Origin: Nocardia brasiliensis IFM 10847
Lineage (GTDB): Bacteria; Actinomycetota; Actinomycetes; Mycobacteriales; Mycobacteriaceae
Assembly (NCBI RefSeq): GCF_000710915.1
Contig: NZ_BAUA01000175.1
Coordinates: 1-64,000, forward strand
DNA: 64,000 bases
Direction of reading: 5' to 3'
The notes beneath the pieces were generated by a model. The model did not search any database. It had not been told where the DNA came from and saw only the letters and a program-made list of their open reading frames with translations. Below, one piece after another: positions 15,927 through 23,998 of this stretch; the first letter of the stretch is position 1; each line of letters begins with the position of its first letter. Both the position numbers and the translations under genes were made by a program.

Positions 15927-17459
15927 TCACTGGGTGGGCGCGGGCCTGCGCCACCGTCCGCCGGGCCGGATGCGTCGCACGGTCGGGCGGCGCAGCGCGC
16001 CGAAGCGTCGCAGGATGCGCGGTCGGCGCACTGTGCGGTCGAACCACTCGCCGAGCGTGACGCCCGCGGCCAGGGCGCAGCCGACGCCGAAGGCCGCGAG
16101 CAACTGGTTGGCGCCGGTCGCGAGTTGATCGTTGAGCACGGCGTTGAGCCCGCGATACAACTTGAGACCGGGCAGCAGCGGCGTGATCCCCGCGACGGCG
16201 ACGACCAGCGGGGGCGTGAGCGCGCGGCGGGCCATCAGACCACCGGCCATGCCGATCACCGTCGCGGCGGCGCCGGAGGCGAGCACCGGGCCGAACCCGG
16301 CTTGCTGCACGAGCAGGAAGCAGATCGTGCCCGCCGCACCGCTGCCCGCCGCGGCGGCGAGCGCGCGCTTCTCCGCATAGCAGGCGAGTGCGAACGCGAG
16401 GGCCGCGACGGCACCGGCGATGATCTTGATCGGCAGATCGGTGAGGTCGGGCCCCGGCGTCAGCTGGATCTGCGGCACCGTCGCGCCGATGGTGTCACCG
16501 ATCCGCAACGCCAGCGCGATGCCGGCGATGATGCCGCCGGTCATCATCAGCACCTCGAGCATGCGCGCCGTCGAGGTGATCGGCGCGCCCGTTATTCCGT
16601 CCTGTACCGCGCCGACCAGTTGTAATCCACTGAGCAGCACGGTGATTCCGGCCGCGATGATCAGTGACGGATCGACCTCGATGCCGAGCGGTTCGGCCAG
16701 CGTGGCCAGCACGATGGCCGGGGTCGCCGCGATCGCGCCGCCCACCATGTGCTGGAAGAAGAACGGCAGACCGTAGCGATTCAGCACCCGGTTCACCCGG
16801 TCGATCGCCAGCGTGGTGCCGAAACTGACTGCGGCGACGACGATCCCGCCGCCGAGCAGCGCGGCGATGGCGGCCGCGAGCAGCGACCAGCCGAAGGTGG
16901 CCATCCAGCGGTGGTACGGGTGCGGCGCCGAGGTGATCGCGTCCAGCGCGGCGCGCGCTTCCTCGGGGTCGACCACCTCGCTGCGGATGCGCCGGGTGAG
17001 CCGGTCCACCGCCGCGAGCCGGGTGAAGTCGAGCGAGCGGTAGTGCACGATCCGCATCGTGCTGGCCGGGGGCAGCCGGGGGCCGCGGTCGGCGGAGATC
17101 CTGATCGCGTCGTAGGTGACATCGACATGGCAGCGCGCCAGACCATAGGTGGCAGCGATGAATTGGACCTGGGTGGTGGTATCGATGACGCCGGTGCCGG
17201 AGGCCATGACCACCTCGCCGACGCGCACGGCGAGGTCGAGCACCTCGGCGACGCGCGCGTCGTCGGTCAGATCGATCGGCTGCAACGGCGCGGGCGCCGC
17301 GACGATGGTGTCGGCGATGGCCTGCCGATCGGCGACCAACAGGCCGACCGCCTGGCTCACCACCGGCACCCGCCGTCCACGTCGGAACAGACGCCGCCGA
17401 CCGAGGTGATCGACCCGCGTCTCCGTGCTGTCGCCTCCCGGGAGCGTGTCTGATTCCAT
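15927..17459 (-). CDS. ThrE-type threonine/serine exporter family protein
   Basis: Integral membrane protein of the ThrE family (DUF1212 plus DUF3815), 510 residues, expected to export small amino acids with the proton gradient. The N-terminal soluble half (about 60-210) contains AVRVGEVVMASGTGVIDTTT, typical of the DUF1212 hydrolase-like region, and the C-terminal half is about ten hydrophobic helices starting at TFGWSLLAAAIAALLGGG. The tail is strongly basic (RRPRILRRFGALRRPTVRR), placing it in the cytoplasm. ATG at 17459 is used; GTG at 17477 with an AAGG upstream is an alternative. In the full-length family one chain carries both halves, as here. Confidence 0.83.
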   Translation of the reverse strand: MESDTLPGGDSTETRVDHLGRRRLFRRGRRVPVVSQAVGLLVADRQAIADTIVAAPAPLQPIDLTDDARVAEVLDLAVRVGEVVMASGTGVIDTTTQVQFIAATYGLARCHVDVTYDAIRISADRGPRLPPASTMRIVHYRSLDFTRLAAVDRLTRRIRSEVVDPEEARAALDAITSAPHPYHRWMATFGWSLLAAAIAALLGGGIVVAAVSFGTTLAIDRVNRVLNRYGLPFFFQHMVGGAIAATPAIVLATLAEPLGIEVDPSLIIAAGITVLLSGLQLVGAVQDGITGAPITSTARMLEVLMMTGGIIAGIALALRIGDTIGATVPQIQLTPGPDLTDLPIKIIAGAVAALAFALACYAEKRALAAAAGSGAAGTICFLLVQQAGFGPVLASGAAATVIGMAGGLMARRALTPPLVVAVAGITPLLPGLKLYRGLNAVLNDQLATGANQLLAAFGVGCALAAGVTLGEWFDRTVRRPRILRRFGALRRPTVRRIRPGGRWRRPAPTQ

Positions 17460-17571
17460 GCACGCGAACGTAGTCACCTTTCGGCGACCTTCGCATCCGG
17501 GCTGGCACATGAGCTCGCTCACCGCGTGTCGGCGGCGCGAATCCCCGATCTTCGCGCCGGCCGCACGCGGC

Positions 17572-18822
17572 TCAATGGCCTTCTGTACCGCCCATCCTGC
17601 GGGCGCCGACCACGACACCGCAGAGCAGTGCGACGAGCACGCCCGCGAAACCGGACATCGCGATTCGGGTGTCGACGAATTGAGTGGCGACGCCCATGCC
17701 GATCGCGGGAAAGACCAGACCCGCGTTGCCAATCAGGAACAGTCCGGCCACCGCGGCACCCCGGTTCGCCGGGGCGGCCGTGCGCACGGTGCGGGCGACG
17801 GCGGACTGGATCAGGACGCCCGCGCCCGCGCCGGTCACCACGCCGGCGGCCAGGAACAGCGGCAGGTTGCCCAGCAGCATGGCGGCCACCAGCAGCGCCA
17901 GGCCGGCGAGGGCGCCCAGCAGACCGGACAGCAGGCGGGTCGACACTGTCAACGCCATGGCCGTGTGCTGAGCGACGGGCGCGCTGCCGAACACCAGGAA
18001 CACCACGCCGCCCGCCAACAGGCGCGACGGCTGGCCCAGCGTCCCGGCGAGAAACGCCGGGGTCAGCGAAGCGAAGAGGCTGAACGCGGCGAACGCCCCG
18101 AAGATGCTGAGCACCGCGACGGTCCAGCCCAGCCGGGACCCGACGACGGACACGCGCTGCGGACGGTACGTCGGTCGCAGCGAGCGCGGCACGGACACGG
18201 TCTCGGGGACGAACCGGATCAACGCCGCGATGAGCAGCACCAGGAGCACAGCGAACACCACATACGTGGTCCGCAGCGGCCACGGCGCCCACTGGGCGAG
18301 TGCGCCCGCCACCAGCGCGCCGACCCCGAGTCCGCCGATATTGGCTGCGGGGGAGGCGATTTCGAAGCGTCTCGCACTGTCGCGGGGCCGGGCCAGCGCA
18401 TGCAATTCGTGCAGGTAGGCGGTTGCGGTCGCGGTGATCGCGCCGACCCCGAGGCCGGTGATCAACCGTCCGGCGATCAGCAGTGGCAGCTGGGGCGGCA
18501 GGATGAAGATGAGAGCGGCCAGCACCTCCGCCGACATCGCCAGGGTCAGCACCTGCCGCCTGCCGATCCAGTCCGACACGTGCCCGACGGTGCACAGGCT
18601 GACGATCACGCCGGTGCCGTAGACGGCGAAGACGACGGTGATCGTCAGCGGGGAGAGCCCGAGCTGCTGCGCGTAGAGCGGATACAGCGGTGTCGGCACC
18701 ATCGCGAGCGCGACGGCCGCGCAGAACGCCACGGTGACGAGCCAGAAGCCGGTGTCGTGCCGGCGTGAGTCGGGCTGTTCGGTGCGGGGCTTCTCGTGAG
18801 TATGGACAGACGTGGTCGACAT
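17572..18822 (-). CDS. MFS transporter
   Basis: Major facilitator superfamily permease, 416 residues, with about 12 membrane helices. The first helix pair is followed by the MFS loop motif VGHVSDWIGRRQVLTLAM near residue 75, and helix 4 has RLITGLGVGAITATATAYL. ATG at 18822 has GGAAGAGAG upstream, and an ATG at 18903 would add a non-conserved leader. It is divergent from a LysR regulator, with a perfect palindrome in the shared promoter region, so a LysR-controlled efflux pump is the likely role. The substrate is unknown. Confidence 0.85.
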   Translation of the reverse strand: MSTTSVHTHEKPRTEQPDSRRHDTGFWLVTVAFCAAVALAMVPTPLYPLYAQQLGLSPLTITVVFAVYGTGVIVSLCTVGHVSDWIGRRQVLTLAMSAEVLAALIFILPPQLPLLIAGRLITGLGVGAITATATAYLHELHALARPRDSARRFEIASPAANIGGLGVGALVAGALAQWAPWPLRTTYVVFAVLLVLLIAALIRFVPETVSVPRSLRPTYRPQRVSVVGSRLGWTVAVLSIFGAFAAFSLFASLTPAFLAGTLGQPSRLLAGGVVFLVFGSAPVAQHTAMALTVSTRLLSGLLGALAGLALLVAAMLLGNLPLFLAAGVVTGAGAGVLIQSAVARTVRTAAPANRGAAVAGLFLIGNAGLVFPAIGMGVATQFVDTRIAMSGFAGVLVALLCGVVVGARRMGGTEGH

Positions 18823-18922
18823 CGCGTGCACTCTCTTCCGTGGTGTCCAGGCCGGGTCCGGCCGCCGGAATCCATGGTCGAGCGCGTGAACGTTCATGTC
18901 CAACGATTGATTCTTCTCTTAG

Positions 18923-18941
18923 CTATCACCAAATGTGATAG
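18923..18941. promoter_or_regulatory. LysR-type operator palindrome
   Basis: CTATCAC CAAAT GTGATAG: perfect 7-bp arms, 5-bp centre, ending 7 bp before the LysR start codon and in the MFS promoter region. It fits the T-N11-A pattern of LysR sites. Its closeness to the start suggests autorepression. Confidence 0.65.
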
Positions 18942-18948
18942 TTGACGG

Positions 18949-19851
18949 ATGGAGCTCAGGTATCTCGAATACTTCGTCGCGGTCGCCGAGGAGCGCAGTT
19001 TCACCAGGGCGGCGGCGCGGCTGCACGTCGTCCAGTCCGCGGTGTCCGCGGCCATCAAAACGCTGGAGCGGGAATTGCGCACCGAGATCCTGCGGCGCAC
19101 GTCCCGCGAGGTGGCGCTGACCGAAGCCGGTGAGGTGCTGCTGCCCCGGGCGCGGGCGATCATCGGCGGCGTACGGGAGGCGATCGACGCGGTGGACGGG
19201 GTCCGCGGCGTCGTCGGCGGGGAGGTCCGGCTGGGGTTGATGTCCTCGGTGCCGTGGTTCGACCTGCCCGCGGTGCTCGGCAGAATGCATGCGAAACATC
19301 CGGAGGTGCGGCTGCGGTTGAGTCATCGCGCCGGCGGCTCGCACGACCTCGCCGCCGCCGTGGTCGCGGGGGAGCTGGATCTCGCGATCCTCTCCGATCC
19401 CGGCCCGTTCGGCCGGAAGCTGCGCCTGACCGAGCTGAAGTCCTTCCCGATGCGCCTGCTCGTCCCGGCCGCCCATCCGCTCGCCGCCCGGCGCAGCGTC
19501 GCGCTGACGGAACTCGACGGCGAGAACTTTGTCGACCTACCCCAGGGTTTCGGCAGCCGGGCCGTGGTCGACCGAGCCTTCGCGGCGGCCGACCGCACCC
19601 GCAACGTCTCCATCGAACTGGGCGACGGCCGCGTCGTGGTCGACTACGTGCGCCAAGGACTCGGCGTCGCCATCGTCCCCGCGGCCTACGAAGGCACGGA
19701 CCCGCAGATCCGCTCCGTCCCTCTCACCGAACCCGACCTGACCTGGCGCATGCACCTCGCAATCCCACGAGACCGCGAACCCCTCACCGCCGCAGAGGTT
19801 TTGGCAAGCATAATGATCGAAGCCCGCAACGCCGACGGTCCCGAGCGCTGA
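18949..19851 (+). CDS. LysR-family transcriptional regulator
   Basis: LysR-type regulator of normal length (300 residues). The N-terminal winged HTH is complete: MELRYLEYFVAVAEERSFTR, AAARLHVVQSAVSAAIKTLE, with the usual linker helix to residue 90, then a periplasmic-binding-protein-like effector domain (VRLGLMSSVPWFDLPAVLG onward). It is divergently paired with the MFS transporter gene, its probable target. The inducer is unknown. Confidence 0.9.
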   Translation: MELRYLEYFVAVAEERSFTRAAARLHVVQSAVSAAIKTLERELRTEILRRTSREVALTEAGEVLLPRARAIIGGVREAIDAVDGVRGVVGGEVRLGLMSSVPWFDLPAVLGRMHAKHPEVRLRLSHRAGGSHDLAAAVVAGELDLAILSDPGPFGRKLRLTELKSFPMRLLVPAAHPLAARRSVALTELDGENFVDLPQGFGSRAVVDRAFAAADRTRNVSIELGDGRVVVDYVRQGLGVAIVPAAYEGTDPQIRSVPLTEPDLTWRMHLAIPRDREPLTAAEVLASIMIEARNADGPER

Positions 19852-19877
19852 GGGTTGTCCGCTGCGCGCATGCCTGA

Positions 19878-20030
19878 TTCGGGACCGAGAGTGCTCGTCG
19901 TGCTCATGTCGCGGCGCCGACGGCGCTCGAGGGCGGCTGCGGGACCGATCCGCGCAGCTCCGAATTCATCGCTCACTACGCCGACCAGATCGCCCTGTTC
20001 GTCCTGGCGCTGGGGTCGGCCGCGGACTGA
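19878..20030 (+). pseudogene. Possible 3' remnant of a TetR-type regulator gene
   Basis: An open frame of about 50 codons without a start, ending at TGA 20028-20030. Its last part reads SSEFIAHYADQIALFVLALG, which looks like the final helix of a TetR-family C-terminal domain. No HTH-encoding part precedes it; a stop lies directly upstream at 19875-19877 and the LysR gene ends at 19851. It could be the scar of a regulator once paired with the efflux gene downstream. The identification rests on one helix-like segment only. Confidence 0.3.
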
Positions 20031-20216
20031 GTCGCACTGCGGAGCAAATCGCGCGCCCACACGGACGCGGCGGGGTGACCAGGGTCACGATTCGATCTTG
20101 ACCGCCGCTCGGCGGCCACTCTGAGCTGCAGCTTTGGCCTGTGCCGCGGGTCGCCGCGCCGAAAATTCGGGTGATTTGTGTCGGTGCCGACCGGAATACT
20201 TGTGCGCGGCCGATCA

Positions 20217-20265
20217 GTTCGAGCTACCGGTCCCGTCACAACCACTGTGGCACCGGAGCTCGAAC
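20217..20265 (+). repeat. Imperfect inverted repeat in the efflux-gene leader
   Basis: Left arm GTTCGAGCTACCGGT (20217-20231) and right arm ACCGGAGCTCGAAC (20252-20265) pair except for one bulged base, with a 20-nt loop. It ends about 50 bp before the DHA2 transporter start. It could be an RNA hairpin in the mRNA leader or a DNA operator. Confidence 0.5.
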
Positions 20266-20315
20266 ATCCTCCGCCACTTGTCTTTGTCAATGTCCATGCT
20301 GCACCGGAGGTATCG

Positions 20316-21788
20316 ATGCCCGCCGCCCCATCCGTTTCTGTCTCGAAAGGACGGACGCCGCTGGTCATCCGGGTGCTGGTGCTCGCGACCTTCGTGGTGA
20401 TCCTCAACGAGACCATCATGATCAACGCGATCCCGCGTCTGATGGCCGATCTGGATGTCACCGAGCGCGCCGCGCAGTGGGTGTCCACCGCGTTCATGCT
20501 CACGATGGCGGCCGTCATCCCGACCACCGGCTGGTTCCTGCAGCGGGTCACCACCAGGCAGGCCTATGCCGTCGCGATGAGCGTGTTCCTCGCGGGCACG
20601 GCGCTCTCGGCCGTGGCTCCGTCGTTCGCGGTGCTGCTGATCGGCCGGATCATTCAGGCCGGCGGCACCGCGGTGATGATGCCGCTGCTGATGACCACGC
20701 TGATGACCGTGGTACCCGAGCAGGACCGCGGCCGGGTGATGGGCAACGTCACCCTCGCGATCTCGGTGGCGCCCGCGATGGGTCCGGTGATCTCCGGGCT
20801 CGTGCTCCAGGTCGGTTCGTGGCGTTGGCTTTTCGTGCTGGTGCTGCCGATCACCGGCGTGGTCACTTGGCTCGGTCTGCGCCAGCTGGAGAACGTCGGT
20901 GAACCGGAAGCCGGCGCCATCGACTGGGCCAGCGTCGTGTTCGCCGCCCTCGGTTTCGGTGGCCTGGTGTACGGACTCAGCAAGTTCGAGGCGGACAACC
21001 TCGGCGAGCCCGCGTTGATCGTGGCCGTCGGCGCGGCGCTCATCGCCACCTTCGTCTTCCGGCAGCTGCGGCTGCAGCGTAACGGCACCCCGCTGCTCGA
21101 CCTGCGGGTGCTGCTGGCCGGTGCCTACACCAAGGCGCTGGTGCTGATGTCGGTCGCGTTCATGGCGATGCTCGGCTCGATGATCCTGCTGCCGCTGTAC
21201 CTGCAGAACCTGCGTGGTCTGAGCCCGCTGGCGACCGGCCTGCTGGTGATGCCGGGCGGTCTGGCGATGGGTCTGCTCGGTCCGACGGTCGGCCGGCTGT
21301 TCGACCGCTTCGGCGGACGCTGGCTGGTGATCCCCGGCGCGATCGCGATCACCGTCGCACTGGCCGGGTTCACCCAGATCTCGATGTCGATGCCGTACTG
21401 GCAGCTGATCGCCCTGCACGTGCTGTTGATGGTGGCGCTGGCCGCGACCTTCACGCCGGTCTTCACCCTCGGGCTCGGCGCGCTGCCGCACAACCTGTAC
21501 TCGCACGGCAGCTCGATGCTGGGCACCCTGCAGCAGGTGGCCGCGGCCTTCGGCACCGCGCTCGTGGTGACGATCATGTCGGCGCGCAGCAGCCAGCTGG
21601 TGGAGGACGGTGTCGAGATCGCCACCGCGCACCTCGACGGGATGCGGCTGGCGTTCCTCGTCTCCGCGGCCTTGTCCGTGATCGTGATCGTCATGGCGGT
21701 GCTGCTGCCCAGCCGCGCCGCCGACCACGTCGACCACTCCTCGGTCGACGACGCCGATCCCGCCGCCCCCGAATTGATCAAGGGCTGA
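20316..21788 (+). CDS. DHA2-family MFS multidrug efflux transporter
   Basis: Drug:proton antiporter of the 14-helix DHA2 family, 490 residues. It shows the family pattern: helix 1 VIRVLVLATFVVILNETIM, the AQWVSTAFMLTMAAVIPTTG helix 2, RIIQAGGTAVMMPLL helix 4, and the antiporter motif C region (NVTLAISVAPAMGPVISG) in helix 5, then EGD-type resistance-pump features further on. ATG at 20316 has CCGGAGG 5 nt upstream; the same frame is open to 20178 but lacks a better ribosome site. Mutidrug export is the family role, the substrate is not known. An RNA-hairpin-like repeat lies in its leader. Confidence 0.88.
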   Translation: MPAAPSVSVSKGRTPLVIRVLVLATFVVILNETIMINAIPRLMADLDVTERAAQWVSTAFMLTMAAVIPTTGWFLQRVTTRQAYAVAMSVFLAGTALSAVAPSFAVLLIGRIIQAGGTAVMMPLLMTTLMTVVPEQDRGRVMGNVTLAISVAPAMGPVISGLVLQVGSWRWLFVLVLPITGVVTWLGLRQLENVGEPEAGAIDWASVVFAALGFGGLVYGLSKFEADNLGEPALIVAVGAALIATFVFRQLRLQRNGTPLLDLRVLLAGAYTKALVLMSVAFMAMLGSMILLPLYLQNLRGLSPLATGLLVMPGGLAMGLLGPTVGRLFDRFGGRWLVIPGAIAITVALAGFTQISMSMPYWQLIALHVLLMVALAATFTPVFTLGLGALPHNLYSHGSSMLGTLQQVAAAFGTALVVTIMSARSSQLVEDGVEIATAHLDGMRLAFLVSAALSVIVIVMAVLLPSRAADHVDHSSVDDADPAAPELIKG

Positions 21789-21811
21789 ACGCGATTCGAT
21801 AACTGAACACA

Positions 21812-21845
21812 GACGACGCCCCCGGCTTCCGCCGGGGGCGTCGTC
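21812..21845. terminator. Strong bidirectional terminator
   Basis: Perfect 15-bp stem (GACGACGCCCCCGGC / GCCGGGGGCGTCGTC) with a TTCC loop, followed by TT. It sits between the convergent efflux and hydrolase genes and can serve both. Confidence 0.85.
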
Positions 21846-21854
21846 TTGTCGACC

Positions 21855-22643
21855 TCAGTGGACTGCAGGGCTCGGCTCGTCGAGGAAAGACGCGACAGTC
21901 TCGGCCATGGCAGCGGGCGCGTCGTCGTGCACCCAATGCCCGGCGCCGCCGAACTCGACCAGGCGAGCGCCGGGACGCCGGGCGACCATCGCCGCGGCGA
22001 GGTCCGCGGGCAGCATCGGACTGTGCTCACCGCGCAGGACCAGCGCCGGACAGGTCGAACCGAGCCAGTCGGCCCACCAGTCCCCGACACCGCCCTCTTG
22101 TACGGCCATCATGTCGGTCCAGTCGAAAAGCCAGTGCCAGCGGCCGTCCTCGGAAGCGGCCGCGCTCTGCATGAAGTAGCCGGGATCGGAGATGCCACGC
22201 GCGCGAAGCGCCTCGGCCAGTTCCGATTTCGATGCCGCGGCCGCAGGCCAGCCCCGCACGTCGAGGACGGGATGCTCGACCTCCGGTCGCCGCATCACCG
22301 GACCCACGTCCTCTACGATCAAGCGCGACACCAATTCGGGATGGCGTGCGGCCAGCTGATAGGCCGTGATACCACCGCGTGAATGACCCAGCACCGCAAT
22401 CGGACCCGGGGCCAGCCGCTGGAGCAATTCCGCCACGTCGGCCACGAAGTCCGCGCAGGTGTAGCTGTCGGCTCGGTCGCTGTGGCCGTGGCCGCGAAGG
22501 TCGGGCGCGATCACCCTGGCGCGCCCGGACAGGTCCGCGGCCAGGCGGGTGAAGATGGTTGCGCGCCCGAAGCTGCCGTGCAGCGCGAGCAGCGGCATCC
22601 CGGCACCACCGAAATCGGTATAGGACAAACGCATGCCAGCCAT
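21855..22643 (-). CDS. Alpha/beta-fold hydrolase
   Basis: Serine hydrolase of the alpha/beta fold, 262 residues. The oxyanion region is LLALHGSFGRAT, the nucleophile elbow is GHSRGG near residue 87, the acid residue is probably in LVLRGEHSPMLP near residue 205, and the catalytic histidine is in FGGAGHWVHDD near residue 232. No signal peptide, so cytoplasmic. Substrate unknown: ester, lactone and epoxide hydrolases share this pattern. It is divergent from the acyltransferase gene. Confidence 0.87.
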   Translation of the reverse strand: MAGMRLSYTDFGGAGMPLLALHGSFGRATIFTRLAADLSGRARVIAPDLRGHGHSDRADSYTCADFVADVAELLQRLAPGPIAVLGHSRGGITAYQLAARHPELVSRLIVEDVGPVMRRPEVEHPVLDVRGWPAAAASKSELAEALRARGISDPGYFMQSAAASEDGRWHWLFDWTDMMAVQEGGVGDWWADWLGSTCPALVLRGEHSPMLPADLAAAMVARRPGARLVEFGGAGHWVHDDAPAAMAETVASFLDEPSPAVH

Positions 22644-22737
22644 CTTCGCAAGGCAGGCAAACGATTATCGGTGGGCTGGGCTTGTCGGTGGTCCTCGGTA
22701 GGCTGGGATGAGGCCGGCGAGGAGTGTGGGGGAACAG

Positions 22738-23400
22738 ATGGACAGTGCACGGCGGCGGCCGAAGGGACTGGGTAAGCGCGCGTGGGTGACCACGAAGCTG
22801 GTACGCCGGGTGTTACGTGGCTTGGCCTGGTCGCGGTTCGTGCGCGTGACGGTGCTCGGCCGCGAGTCGATACCGACGTCCGGTCCGGTGATCGTGGCGA
22901 GCAACCACATCTCGATGCTGGACGCGGTGTTCTTGTGGGGCGCGCTGCGCCGCCGGGCAATCGCGATCGCCATGGCGGAGCTGTGGTCGTGGCCGGTGGT
23001 CGGCTGGCTGGTGCGCCGCCTGGGTCATATTCCGGTACTACGGCGCGACAGCGAATCCGGGCAGGCCGCGCTGTCGCAGGCCGAGCAGATTCTCCGGCAC
23101 GGTGGCGTGCTGCTCATCTATCCGGAAGGACGGCTGGTCGCGCCCGGCGAGCACGAACCCTACAAGCCGGGCGTGGCAAAACTTGCGCTGGCGACCGGTG
23201 TTCCGATCATTCCGGTCGGCACCACCGGCACCGACCGGGTGTTGCCGATGCGGCGCACGCGCGGCGACGGCCCGGCCTTCGACCGCCACCAGCAGGTGAC
23301 CATCCATTTCGGCGCCCCGATCGACCCGGCGGATTTCGACGATCCCGACAAGCTGCTCGACCAACTGCGGCAGCGGATCGAAGAACTCCGCGCGGACTGA
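22738..23400 (+). CDS. 1-acyl-glycerol-3-phosphate acyltransferase-like (PlsC family)
   Basis: Acyltransferase of the PlsC/LPLAT family, 220 residues, adding a fatty acyl chain to lysophosphatidate or a related lipid at the inner membrane. Motif I is NHISMLDAVFL near residue 58 (NHxxxxD; normally NHxSxxD), motif II region RRDSES near 105, and motif III is LIYPEGRLVAPGE near residue 130 followed by KPGVAKLALATGVPIIPVG. ATG at 22738 has GGGGGAAC upstream. It has no operon partner. The acyl acceptor is inferred from the family only. Confidence 0.86.
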   Translation: MDSARRRPKGLGKRAWVTTKLVRRVLRGLAWSRFVRVTVLGRESIPTSGPVIVASNHISMLDAVFLWGALRRRAIAIAMAELWSWPVVGWLVRRLGHIPVLRRDSESGQAALSQAEQILRHGGVLLIYPEGRLVAPGEHEPYKPGVAKLALATGVPIIPVGTTGTDRVLPMRRTRGDGPAFDRHQQVTIHFGAPIDPADFDDPDKLLDQLRQRIEELRAD

Positions 23401-23419
23401 TCGACCACGTGCCTAGGGC

Positions 23420-23890
23420 CTAGCTGACGGCCTTGCGCACGAGCGCGCCGAGAGTAGCCTCGTCCTCGGCGGTCAGCTCGGTGATCGCGAACGAACTCGC
23501 CCACATGGTGCCCTGGTCGAGGTGCGCCGGATCGCTGAACGCGAAGGTCGAGTAGCGGGTCTTGAACTTCGCCGCGGGCTGGAAGTGGCAGACGATCTTG
23601 CCGTCCGCGGCGTACGCGGGCATGCCGTACCAGAGCCGCGGCGTGAGCGCCGGCGCGTTGGCCTTGACGAGCGCGTGCACTCGTTCGGCGGTCGCCCGGT
23701 CCGCGTCCGACATCTCCGCGATCTTGGCGAGCACTTCGGCTTCGCCGTCCGCCTTGGCTCCGCGAGAGGTGCGCCGGGCAGCCGACTTCAGCTCCTTGGC
23801 GCGCTGCTTCATCGCGTCGCGTTCCTCGGCGGTGAAACCCTCGTAGGACTTGGTGGCGGTGCCGGTGACCTGGGCGGTGGTGGTGCTCAT
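23420..23890 (-). CDS. DUF1801 / YdhG-like protein
   Basis: 156-residue protein whose C-terminal part (VHALVKANAPALTPRLWYGMPAY split as VKANAPALTPRLWYGMPAY, then GKIVCHFQPAAKFKTRYSTF) is the DUF1801 / YdhG fold, related to frataxin-like iron-binding proteins. The N-terminal third is a charged, alanine- and lysine-rich helix. ATG at 23890 has GGAGGAC 5 nt upstream, which settles the start. The molecular role of this family is not established. Confidence 0.8.
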   Translation of the reverse strand: MSTTTAQVTGTATKSYEGFTAEERDAMKQRAKELKSAARRTSRGAKADGEAEVLAKIAEMSDADRATAERVHALVKANAPALTPRLWYGMPAYAADGKIVCHFQPAAKFKTRYSTFAFSDPAHLDQGTMWASSFAITELTAEDEATLGALVRKAVS

Positions 23891-23998
23891 CGGATGTCCT
23901 CCTGATCGGTGCTGCGTTGCTTCCAATGCTATGAAGCAGGCACCGGGCAATGCTTCTCGAAAACTGATCAGTGGCAGCGCATCCGATGAGCAGCCGGT

